64,000 bases of DNA from contig JAPDRN010000082.1 in NCBI GenBank assembly GCA_030247855.1, forward strand, positions 98,799-162,798, written 5' to 3'. The stretch is from Knufia peltigerae (Eukaryota > Ascomycota > Eurotiomycetes > Chaetothyriales > Trichomeriaceae). The translations under genes were made by a program, and so were the position numbers. The notes beneath the pieces were generated by a model. It saw only the letters and a program-made list of their open reading frames with translations, made no database searches and had not been told where the DNA came from. Positions 20,705-30,412 of this stretch are shown piece after piece. How positions within the stretch are numbered: position 1 is the first letter of the stretch; each line of letters begins with the position of its first letter.

Positions 20705-23700
20705 CTAGGTGATGTACCCGAAACCGCTCCCTTTGCATGATATCCAGAACTCTTTGACAACGTCGTTCGTCTTTCTTCCTCCCCTAAGTCCTTCGACTTG
20801 GGCTACAAATCTGTTTCGTTGTTCGATGGTTGTGGTCTGGAGTGCCTTCTCACTCATCACACCAGCTTCTTGCTTGACCGCTTCCCGGAGCACCAATTTA
20901 CTCAACATAGGCTGCCTCTGAATAAACTTCTTGAGCGCGTCGGTCAGGCTTTCGATTTCCGAACGAGCGCATTCTCCACCGAGCAGACGAACAATCATCG
21001 AAAGAATGCTTGACCCGAAAGTCTGCAACAAATCACTAATGGTTTGGCATGCTGCTGTATCGAGTGGTCCGCCTCGACCGGAACAGTCGACCAATGTCGC
21101 AAAGAAGGAAGAGGCAGACCGACGCGGGAGAGTGTCTGATTCGGCCATCACCAGCAAAGCCAGCTCAATCGCGACCATTCCTGTCTGGAGCGAGTCTGGG
21201 CTCGCGAACCATGTTGAGCCAAACTTCAATAGTGTGCGAGCAAGGAAGTCGAGAGATGCCGAACTGAAGGGTGTACTGGGGAGTGGCTCGTTATACTGAT
21301 TAGCGTAAACACGTCGATGTGTGGAGAGTAGTAACTCCTGATTTGTCGCAACTTGGTGCAAGACCCCTCGAACACAGCTTTGAATATTTCTAGACTCCGC
21401 TGAAGCTAGAAAGCTCGAGGCACATGCCATCGACATGTCGATACTCGGGTTCGAGATGGTGATCCAAGGCACAACGATATCCAGCGCCACCAGATCAGGA
21501 AACTTAAATGGCGATGGATTTTGCTCCGTGAACCCAGATCTGATGAAATCACAGCATGCTTCTATGAAGGAAACGTCGGCTTGATTGGGTGCCTTGTGTA
21601 TTATAGCCTTGAAGGTGTCGAGCACGTTCAGTTGCAGATCCGCTCCGGGCCCAGTGTGCCAGAACGCCGCTTGTTCGTCTGCTGAGGGCTCAAGATCAAT
21701 AGGGACGTCGTGCGGCGAACGAAGACCTTTTCCAATCGACGCAAGAGTCTGCACTGCATCAATGCAGAGCCTCAGAAGCTCGTCCTCATCTTCTGTAGCA
21801 CCGGTTAGCACTTCGTTGAGACTCCGAATGGATGACAACAGCCTCCTCAAAGGTTCAATTTTATGCTCTTCGCTTGGCAGTGCCTGGACAATGGCGGCAA
21901 CTGCAGCGTATAAACGGTGCTCTTCGGTAGCACCAAGGTCATCAGCAGCCATCAGGGATGCCATGAACTGTGGAAGGGCCTGCATTAAAGCCCTTCTGTG
22001 GGAATCACAGAGGCTGTAAATCGCCTTTGAAGCAGCCGACGCTGATGCTTGTAGATGAAGTGATGAAAAGAGAAAGTTAAGCACCAAAGTCATGCTTTCG
22101 GAGTGTCGTTGTAAGTATACGACGCTGTCAGCAATGAATCTGATGCAAGTCTGCCGGGCTCTATCTGGAACAGTACTTCCGGCAGTCAATACATAACCCC
22201 AAGGATGGCTGCCCAAAACTGTTGTGATGAGCTCGTCATAGACTTCTGGTTCCGAGGCCATGGTATCAGAATATGCCGTGAGACAAAACATCGCAGCCTC
22301 GAATGTGCTCCAGTCGGGCGTCGTTCCTTGGGAGATGATGGTTTTCACGATTCCCTGAACAACTCCTGTCCCAAGCACTGTGAAAGCTGACTGAAAAAAG
22401 TCATGGACATCGTAACGGAAGTCTTGGAATTTGGCTCTATCATCAGCATCCCAGTCTGACGTGCCATTTGACATCTGGTCTTCAGGGATCTTGACTTTTA
22501 TAAGACATGCATCACATGCATCCGCGGCCACCTCGTAAATGAAGTCCTCAACTTGGTCTTGTTCCCAGTCTGTGGAGCCTTCCACGATATCAGTCACCTT
22601 TTCAAGTGCAATCTGGCAGACGGGATCTTCGATCACAGCAATACCATCGCATCGTAGTAATCTTCGAAGAGTTTGAATGATCTCATGGTAGCGACGAGAA
22701 TCAAGATAGACTCGTGTGCTGGTATCCACCTGACTCATGATAGATTCGAGAAGATCCACGTAGAGGATCCCATTGGGGCTAAAGTCGCCACGGACTAAAC
22801 CATCGACAATGATCTTCGCCGCATGTGAGTCTGCTATGCTTGCGGGGTAGTTCTGTGCAGATTCTCTAAGAAGCCCTGGAGATACCTGCTGGAGCGATAA
22901 GAGCAATTGAAGGACATCTCCTACCGCAAAGTCTCTATCGAAGAGGTTCATCGTGACTGCGATACATCCTTTAGCAATTGTCTCAATTTTGTCGACGACT
23001 TCTTTAGCCATGTGTAAACGTCCATGTTTTATTGAACCAGTCCAGAATGGCATCGCTTGAAGGATAGCATGGAACATGTCTTCAGGAGCCAAAGAAAGCA
23101 TCAAGGAGCCATCTGGCTTGTGCTCAGCTTTGATCACGCGATGCAATGAGAATTCGAGGAGCTGCCAGGTATCGAGACAGTTGGCAGCCAAGCGATCAGC
23201 AATGCTGCTTTCGATGGCTGCGCTCGAAGTGTTACTGGTGAGGTCCTCGGCCATGATCCGGACAAGCATTAGGATACCTCGCAGCTGAACATCCGAGCAT
23301 GTCGTCGTAGCTTCAAGCAATTGTTGCATATCTGGTAGAGCTGTTTCCGGAACATATTGTCCGCTCATAAGACACGCGAGGACGTGTCGTATAGGCATTT
23401 GCCATCCTGAGTCTGGTTTCGCGAAGAAAGTGACAAGCGTAGAGCATAGTTTCTGGAGGACAAAGTTTGAGTCCGGTAGTGTCACCAATCGTGAATAGTG
23501 GTTGACCAACGTTCCAAGCAACTGCTCCCTCATCTGATCATTCTTGCCAATCCCATCATTGTCCCTGTCAATAGATTAAAAACTAGTCATGTGAGGGTGT
23601 CTGAACATCATACCAATCGGCGTTGATCTTGATGGTCAGAGTCAGAGCACCGTAAAACCTTAGAAGGGCTTCATCATGCTGTAGAAGGTCGAGACCACCT

Positions 23701-23813
23701 TGCCAGGCGGACCGATCACGTTGTAGTCTTTGGATCTGTCGCTGAATATCATGAATACGCTCCGGAGCGGCCTGATTGCCGGGGTCGTTGAGTTCTAGGA
23801 CTAGCCTCTCCAT
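20705..23813 (-). CDS. importin-beta family karyopherin (importin-13/Kap122-like)
   Basis: Encodes a nuclear transport receptor that binds Ran-GTP and carries cargo through the pore. Exons 23813-23614 and 23564-20705 join across a 49-nt intron (GTATGA donor, GACAG acceptor), giving 1019 aa. The N-terminal region (ERLVLELNDPGN, then LLRFYGALTLTIKINADW) is typical of the importin-N domain of the importin-13/transportin-3 branch. The exportin-1-like HEAT region follows (MREQLLGTLVNHYSRL and onward). The rest is alpha-helical repeats of irregular length, as expected. Length fits the family (about 950-1050 aa). The true start could lie in an earlier exon: the frame is open upstream to 23966 and the first residues are short compared with relatives. 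Assignment to importin-13 rather than transportin-3 is moderately sure. Confidence 0.85.
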
Positions 23814-24411
23814 GTTTGAAAGAAAGTGATGGACCTTGAGACATGACGCTCTAGTCACCTGTTCTGGAACATAACCCTGCTCACTTAAACAGGCATCTGG
23901 TGAAAAGTGACTTGGAAGTTGACATGGAGGAGAAGATGATCCAAAGTGCGAGCCTCTGTAGCACACGGCGAGTCTGAATGGAAGCCCGCTGAATGTTCTT
24001 GACGCACGATCTATCCTCTTGTGAATTCAGTTGGCAACTTCCATTTTCAGTGAAGTCTGATATAACAGTACGTCCCGCTGCTTTATGACGCCAGCAGCCA
24101 GCTTGTTGAGTTGGTCAAGTTGGGCGATAGTACAAGCCGAGCAAGGGAGGATAGCATTGATATCTGCTAGTGACGATATATTTACATGCGACTTATATGT
24201 TCAGCGCCTGTTTTTTGATTTATGAGGAGTTGTCGAGAAGGATGTAAAGCCTTGTTAAAAGCGGCATGGATGCTCCAGACCGAGCAAAATGGATAGACAC
24301 TTCGTACTTCGTCTAGTACATTTGGGTGCATTAAATACAGCCAATAAGGAATATTGGCACATGTCCTCATAGAGTGATCATTCACCGTTTCCCTATCGCA
24401 GTATCACTTCG
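23814..24411. promoter_or_regulatory. divergent promoter, karyopherin / aminopeptidase
   Basis: 598 bp between two outward-facing genes. May also contain an unrecognised first exon of the karyopherin near 23815-23966. No other element is seen. Confidence 0.4.
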
Positions 24412-26439
24412 ATGCGTTGGTCATTACTTCGTTTGCCTGCTTTACTTCGCCGCTCGTCGAGCCGAGTTCAACCTCCATCACCCTTGCAGTCCGTACGCTC
24501 CTTCTCATTCTCCAGTTCCCTACGAAGCGTCGACATGGAAACAGTAGACACCACCAAGCGGTTGGCACATCTGCGCGACCTGATGCGCCAACACAAAGTC
24601 GACGTTTATATCGTTCCTTCGGAAGACAGCCATCAATCAGAATACATAGCCCCGTGCGACGCAAGAAGGGAATATATTTGTGGCTTCACAGGGTCGGCGG
24701 GCACTGCTGTGATCACACTAGACAAAGCTGCTCTAGCTACAGACGGGCGATATTTTAATCAGGCTTCCAAACAGCTTGATACCAACTGGTCATTACTGAA
24801 GCAAGGCCTGGAAGATGTTCCTACTTGGCAGGAATGGTACGATTTGATCCTCGAACATTGATGAGCACGAACTGAGTTTGAAAATAGGACCATAGAGCAG
24901 GCCTCAGGCGGAAAGACAGTAGGAGTTGATCCAACGGTCATTACTGCAGTAGACGCTCGAAAATTGAGTGAAGAGCTCAAGAAGAAGTCACACGCAAGCC
25001 TGGTAGGGGTATCAGACAACCTGATCGACAAGCTCTGGAACGACAGACCAGCCAGGCCGACCGGGAAGGTCATTGTACTCGACGAAAAGTACGCAGGCAA
25101 ATCGTTCAAGGAGAAGTTGGAGGATCTACGGAAGGAGCTCAAGAAGAAAAAGGCTGCTGGCATGGTCGTGTCGATGCTGGACGAAGTGGCATGGCTGTTC
25201 AACCTTCGTGGAAGTGACATTCCTTATAATCCTGTCTTCTTTTCTTACGCCGCCGTCACCCACGATTCCGCGACTTTGTATGTTGATTCGAGTAAGTTGG
25301 GGTCAGAAGTCAAGGAGTATCTGGTCGGATCTGTCGAGATCAAGCCGTACAACGCTCTCTTTGACGATCTCGCAAGCCTGTCTGAAGCAGCATCCAGTGC
25401 TGTGCAGCAAGATGGAGACGCTCAAGCCCACGACCCAAAGCTGTTCTTATCTAATAGGTCATCCTGGGCCCTGTATTTGGGGTTGGGGGGCGAAGAAAAG
25501 GTCGAAGAAGGTCGTAGTCCTCTCTCCGATGCCAAAGCCGTCAAGAATGAGACTGAGCTGGAAGGGATGCGGCAGTGCCACATTCGAGACGGAGCGGCGC
25601 TTATCGAATATTTCGCGTGGCTGGAACACGAGCTGCTCGGCGGTGCATGGGTCGATGAAGTTCAGGGTGCAGATAAACTTCTAGAGATTCGATCAAAGGG
25701 CGAGCGTTTTATGGGACTGTCTTTCGACACCATCTCTTCGACAGGCCCCAATGCTGCCGTTATTCACTACAGCCCGGAGCGCGGCAACTGCTCTGTCATT
25801 GACCCCAAACAAATCTATCTGTGTGACTCAGGCGCTCAGTATCTTGACGGAACCACTGACACCACCCGGACATTACATTTCGGCGCACCTACCGAGATGG
25901 AAGTCAAGTCGTACACCCTCGTATTGAAGGGTCTCATATCTCTTGATAGGGCTGTTTTCCCGAAAGGGACGACCGGTTTTGGGATTGATGCGCTTGCTCG
26001 GCAACACCTGTGGCGCGAAGGATTAGATTACAGACACGGTACCGGACATGGTGTGGGATCCTTCCTCAATGTCCACGAAGGGCCTATCGGCATCGGTACC
26101 CGCGCCGCTTATTCGGAGGTGTCGATAAGTATTGGCAACGTTATTTCCGACGAACCAGGATATTATGAAGATGGCAAGTTTGGAATTCGGATAGAAAACA
26201 TGATCATGGCGCGAGAGGCCAAGACGAATCACAAGTTTGGGGATAAACCCTGGATCGGATTCGAGCACGTTACGATGGTCCCAATGTGCAGGAAATTGAT
26301 CGACCCAACGATGCTGGACCCAGAGGAACGAGATTGGCTCAATGATTATCATAAGGAAGTGTGGGAGAAGACGAGTGGCTTCTTCAAAGATGACGACCGG
26401 ACGACACGTTGGCTAAAGAGGGAGACGGCGTCGATATGA
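24412..26439 (+). CDS. ampp: Xaa-Pro aminopeptidase P (M24B)
   Basis: Removes the N-terminal residue from peptides with proline at position 2. Exons 24412-24836 and 24888-26439 flank a 51-nt intron (GTACGA donor, ATAG acceptor), giving 658 aa. Residues 1-41 are rich in Arg, Ser and Leu without acids ([18 protein letters not shown]), as in a mitochondrial presequence. A second ATG at codon 42 ([17 protein letters not shown]) matches the usual cytosolic start. The two creatinase-N domains come first ([22 protein letters not shown]), then the pita-bread domain with all five metal ligands in context: DGTTDTTRT (two Asp), [14 protein letters not shown] (His), [11 protein letters not shown] (Glu) and FGIRIEN (Glu). 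It converges on the next gene with 170 bp between stops. Confidence 0.96.
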
Positions 26440-26609
26440 TTTGCGGACCATAGACGGGCTGCGAGCTGGAAATCTGTCAAGTCACGCATTGATGTCAGGG
26501 AATTGCTCAAAGTCGTGGCGAGATATCTTTAAACTTCTAGACGGCATGACAGATGATACTTGCATCGTCTAGAGCTCTCGAGCAAGGGTCTAGTTTCGAT
26601 CCGCTTGAA

Positions 26610-27449
26610 TTATTTTACCCATGAACATCGGTAAAGAACGCATAAGGTCTCGTACGAAGTAATTCCTATAGTAGGAGACAAGAGAATAGTAGCATGGAAA
26701 GGTCGACTCTTGTTGTTGTTGCTCTTGCAAGTGCATGCTCCTGAACATCGAGAACTCAAGTCTAGATCTTGCGGGCCAGCATCGTCTTCTTGATCCATGA
26801 GGTTCCGACATACATCGAGATGATCCGAGACGGATCCGAGAACGTCAGGGAACGTCTGCTGTTGAGGTTCGTCTTGTGTTTCATGGCCCGGGAGAAAATC
26901 GGCCTTGGGTCCCAAGAAAAGGACCAGTCTGGGATTCTTTGACCGCTCGCCGGCGGCAAGGTCGAGATACTTCTTCGCTAAGTTTGGATCTCGAGGGTAT
27001 ACGAATATCCACACGTCAAACTCTGACGCCTCATCGTAGAGAGACGACGTCGAGGGTACGGTACATCGTAGTTCGTGTGGGAGGTACTTGTTCGCCGTGG
27101 TGGAAGAAGCGACTTCGAGGCCAAGAAGGTCCAGGTCGAATGAGTGGCGGTTTCTGGCGCTTGACGTGATGAGAGTAGCTTCGAAGAGACCTGTACCGGA
27201 ACCTATCGATAGACATCTTACGCGGTCCTTGGTTGATTCTCGAGGATTCGCAGGTTGGGAATATGCTTGGAAGATATGGAGGATGGTGTCCAGTAGCGCC
27301 GTGGACAGTCCAAGGCAGCAGTCCGGATGTTGGACGGGTGTGCTGCTGAGGGTGGGTAAGGGAAGAGGAAGGTCATCTCTTTTGTCGCTGGACTGTAGAG
27401 TGTCGGAAGAAGAAAAGGAAACCATTTCATTCGATACGTCTTGTTTCAT
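26610..27449 (-). CDS. methyltransferase-fold protein of unknown substrate
   Basis: A single reading frame of 279 codons starts at the ATG at 27449. Residues 76-84 (CLSIGSGTGLF) match the glycine-rich S-adenosylmethionine motif I of class I methyltransferases. LLGLEVAS after it resembles the acidic motif II, and FDVWIFVYPRDPNLAKKYL resembles the motif III/IV strand-helix. The N-terminus is Ser/Leu-rich and probably disordered. The C-terminal 50 residues (Asp-rich, then CSGACTCKSNNNK) look unlike a methyltransferase end. Another frame over the same DNA (26762-26820) ends in IKKTMLARKI, which looks more natural, so an undetected intron or frameshift near 26830 is possible. Substrate unknown. 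Confidence 0.65.
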   Translation of the reverse strand: MKQDVSNEMVSFSSSDTLQSSDKRDDLPLPLPTLSSTPVQHPDCCLGLSTALLDTILHIFQAYSQPANPRESTKDRVRCLSIGSGTGLFEATLITSSARNRHSFDLDLLGLEVASSTTANKYLPHELRCTVPSTSSLYDEASEFDVWIFVYPRDPNLAKKYLDLAAGERSKNPRLVLFLGPKADFLPGHETQDEPQQQTFPDVLGSVSDHLDVCRNLMDQEDDAGPQDLDLSSRCSGACTCKSNNNKSRPFHATILLSPTIGITSYETLCVLYRCSWVK

Positions 27450-28566
27450 GTCACTGGTTCTCTTTCCTGACTATTGATGGTTGCCGAGTTTGTTAGCTTT
27501 AATCAAACCAGCCTGGAGACTGGGGAGGCGTCGTCGTGAAAGACGGTCCTTCGTGTTTGCATCTTGCCGAGTCCTCTTGCAACGACAAGCAGGTTCATTT
27601 TTAATTGAAAAGGAAGAGAAGCGGTGGAGGGCTGACATACTTCTAGAATACCATTTCAGGCCCTTCACGTGTCTTATTAGAAGGTGTGGTATCGGAACGA
27701 ACCTGGCAGCCTCCTTCCGGCGCCGATCGCACCTCTAACTCACTGTTATCGCACGGAAGCCCAATTTCTCGTCCGAAGTTCGTAAAGGATGGACATACAC
27801 AGTATGGTGTGGCTGCGACGATTTTTTGGGTGCTGTAGTTGCCGTATCTTTGCCTACTGTAGGTAGCTTAAGCGCTTCGCGCTTGATTGAGGTATTCCCA
27901 GTACTCGTAATCTCGGAGCTGACGACGTCTTTACTGTAAACATGCCTCCAAAAAGTCCAATTTTTAATTAAGTCTAATGGTCATGCTTAATGATCCCTGC
28001 TTCGTCGGAATATGTATTTCATCATTGGTGTTCCTGTGTCGATCTGCACATGGCTGATCCTGGCACTCGTACTCGAACACCATGCAAGTCAACATTTTAT
28101 CACTGTCAATGATGCCTCTCAGCTCGCAATCAATTCTCCAGTCAACGAGGACTCTAGGGTAATAAGAGAGGTTACGGATACACGGTAAGGTGATTGAAAA
28201 TGACCCACAGGCTTCGGCCCATTAGCCTTCCAATGAATAGTGGCCTACCTAGTTTGGACCGGTGAAGGGAAACATCACCACCACCCGTCGCGCGGTTGAA
28301 GAAAGCAATTTCAGAGATGCATCGCCTGAGCCCTGACTGGATCTAAAAAGCGGGAAGCATGGGAGCATGGACTTATAATCCGTACCCCAGAGCCACGTAC
28401 AGTGACAAAGTTTCGCGTGGTGGTGCTTGTCACCCAAAAATAAAATAGACATCATCGCCCTGCACTGACCCCCTTCACAATTGACTATTCACCTCCACCA
28501 ACTCATTTTCTAGGTATCTTTTTTCCCCTCCTCAAACATACCGCAAAAGTCGAACGTCTGCCAAAG
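27450..28566. promoter_or_regulatory. divergent upstream region, 1.1 kb
   Basis: Lies between the methyltransferase-fold gene and the GPI-protein gene. Near its right end it is pyrimidine-rich (about 28470-28540), typical of a core promoter or leader for the plus-strand gene. No gene is supported. Confidence 0.45.
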
Positions 28567-29423
28567 ATGTCGAACTTCGTCGCCTTCCTTCTACTGAGCG
28601 GCTGCTCTCTAGCTTTCGCGGATCCCGTGATCACCGCAGCAGCAGCACTCGTTCCGCGCGACACAGATCCCAGCTTTGTCGGGTACATCGCTGAGGGAGG
28701 CTCATGTGGGTCCTCGAGATTCCTTCGTTGCTGCTTGTCCCTTCATGCTGACATTCTCTTCGTCCATCAGACGGGAACGCGCGCTCGTGTGACTATCCGC
28801 AAACAGTGTCCACAAGCGGCGCGTACGTACAATGCTGCCCGACGACGGGGAACTGTCCGTTTTACACCTCTTGCTCGGCCAACACGCTCTTCGCCGCCGG
28901 TGGCGACACCGTCCCCTGCGACGTCAGTACGCAACTGACGTGCAATACGGGAATCGTTCTGCCGACACCTGGAGCGGCAGGTGGCCCTAGCTATCTCGCA
29001 TGTTGGCAGACCAGTTTGGGATCCAGCCCTTTTACTTTCGTGCAGGATATTGGCACTGCGACTGCAGGTATGAACTTGGCGCGTGCCTGTTGGTCTTGTA
29101 ATAACCACATAGCTGACTCCTTTGGTGTAGCCCCAGCAGGGTCGACAGGTTCGGGATCAGCACCTTCTGCAACGGCGTCAGGTTCAGCAGCAGCTTCAGG
29201 AAGTACTGCATCAGGCTTGTCTTCGACGGGCGCCGCGTCAAGCTCGCAGTCATCGGCTGGTAGCGCCGAGACGACTTCGTCATCTGGGTCTTCTTCTTCA
29301 TCATCATCAAGCTCCTCTTCAGCAAGTGCAAGCTCGGCGGGCTCTAACGACGGGGTAACTCTTGGTTATGAGACTGGCCTTGTAGGGGGAGTCGTGGCCC
29401 TGCTGGCGCAGATGTTATTGTGA
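28567..29423 (+). CDS. secreted Cys-containing GPI-anchored protein
   Basis: Predicted cell-surface protein. Exons 28567-28705, 28771-29067 and 29131-29423 give 242 aa. The signal peptide is residues 1-18 (MSNFVAFLLLSGCSLAFA). The extracellular domain has about ten cysteines with the pattern SCDYPQTVSTSGAYVQCCP, NCPFYTSC, PCDVSTQLTCNTG and YLACW. Then comes a Ser/Thr/Ala-rich stalk with a run of 12 or so serines (trinucleotide repeat near 29283-29320). The hydrophobic tail (GLVGGVVALLAQMLL) has upstream small residues suitable as a GPI site. The second intron (63 nt, GTATGA donor, GCTGAC branch site, GTAG acceptor) is a multiple of three without stops, so a retained form would add 21 residues. 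I do not recognise a named family. Confidence 0.82.
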
Positions 29424-30015
29424 TGAGCTAAAGGTTGCCATTGCCATTTATGTACAAAGAGACATCTGCTTCCCAACATGATAGGCGGGATTTGTCAAAC
29501 AAGAGAATACCTTTCTAGAGATGAATCTATGTATGGTGCCCTCTATCGTACCTAGGAAGGGGCTAGGAATGCCAGATTTGTCGCGCGTTGTTGCAAATAG
29601 AGCTGGCACCAAGTCTTCGTACTATATATGTCCATGATCTGACAACTTCTACTATGGCGTCTCCCCGGACTAGAGTCAGTCGTTTCTGCGGAACAGAAGC
29701 GAACACTGCCTGCAACTACAGGCTCGAAGTAAGCCCTTGGCGTCATAATCCGATTATGGTATGTTTGATTCTGAGAATTTGTATGTGGTGTCTTGTGAGT
29801 GTTGCGGTCGATGGTTTCCAGCAAAGAAGGAAAAGCGGGTTGTGTTCATCCGAAACCTCGGCTTGGGTCAGTCTCCAAAGACAGGGCACTCCGTGGTGGA
29901 ACTTTGACCACTACAGTCGATCCGCTACAACCTAAAAAAGCTTAATGTAGATTTGAAAAAGTTTTCACTTGATGAGTTAAAACGTGCAAAATTTGCCATC
30001 AAATCATAGCATAAC
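29424..30015. other. intergenic region upstream of the tRNA gene
   Basis: 592 bp of 3' region of the GPI-protein gene and AT-rich 5' flank of the tRNA gene. No coding gene supported; the ORF at 29588-29935 is noise. Confidence 0.45.
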
Positions 30016-30148
30016 GCGTGAATGGTGTAGTATGTATTACCAGATACCTTTCCACATATAACGGATTCTAACATTTCCCTCTAGGCGGTAACATTGTTGC
30101 CTTCCAAAATGATAGCAACAGCTCAGGGTTCGACTCCCTGTTCACGCA
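30016..30148 (+). tRNA. tRNA-Gly (UCC) with two introns, one in the D-loop
   Basis: The acceptor stem GCGTGAA (30016-30022) pairs with TTCACGC (30141-30147); A30148 is the discriminator. The D-stem GTGT/ACAT, anticodon stem GTTGC/GCAAC and T-stem CAGGG/CCCTG are all perfect, counting one G-U. The T-loop is TTCGACT, so box B (GGTTCGACTCC) is intact. The anticodon TCC reads glycine GGA. Two segments must be removed to make the cloverleaf: a 7-nt insert after position 37 (30107-30113, canonical site) and a 55-nt insert in the D-loop between positions 14 and 15 (30030-30084). Removal leaves a 71-nt tRNA. A run of eight T at 30151-30158 is a strong polymerase III terminator. The D-loop insert cuts the 3' end of box A. 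Confidence 0.9.
30030..30084 (+). other. GT-AG intron-like insert inside the tRNA D-loop
   Basis: The 55-nt insert begins GTATGT, ends CTAG and has ATTCTAAC (branch A at 30071) 13 nt before its end, with a short pyrimidine tract between. Length and all three signals match the mRNA introns of neighbouring genes. The boundary has one base of ambiguity (G30030 equals G30085); one of the two registers is exactly GT...AG. It has no run of four T that would stop polymerase III. It is too short for a group I or II intron. That the spliceosome removes it is inference. Confidence 0.8.
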
Positions 30149-30150
30149 TC

Positions 30151-30158
30151 TTTTTTTT
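30151..30158 (+). terminator. RNA polymerase III terminator (T8)
   Basis: Eight consecutive T begin two bases after the discriminator base of the tRNA-Gly gene, the classical end signal for polymerase III. Confidence 0.85.
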
Positions 30159-30412
30159 CCCCTTGAGCTTCTTTTTGTTCAATTTAAAGTGTGTCCTTTC
30201 ACCCTTTTTTTTTTCTTCTAACCGCTTTTCTTCTTCTCTAGGCGTGCCATCCAACGTGCTAACTTGAATAAGGATAGTTGTCTACTACGGGACTTTTGAG
30301 CTAGGCCACTCGAGTGCAAATGCTAACAAAAATTTGTCCAACATCAGTTTTCATCGGAGTGCTCAATTACCCCGAAACACTCTTGTAAGGAAATTCTTCT
30401 GTCTTGGTCTAT

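Noticed and set aside
29283..29320. Short tandem TCA/TCT repeat as a possible CRISPR-like or regulatory array
   Set aside because: It is the serine run of the GPI-protein stalk; no spacers and no unit longer than a codon.
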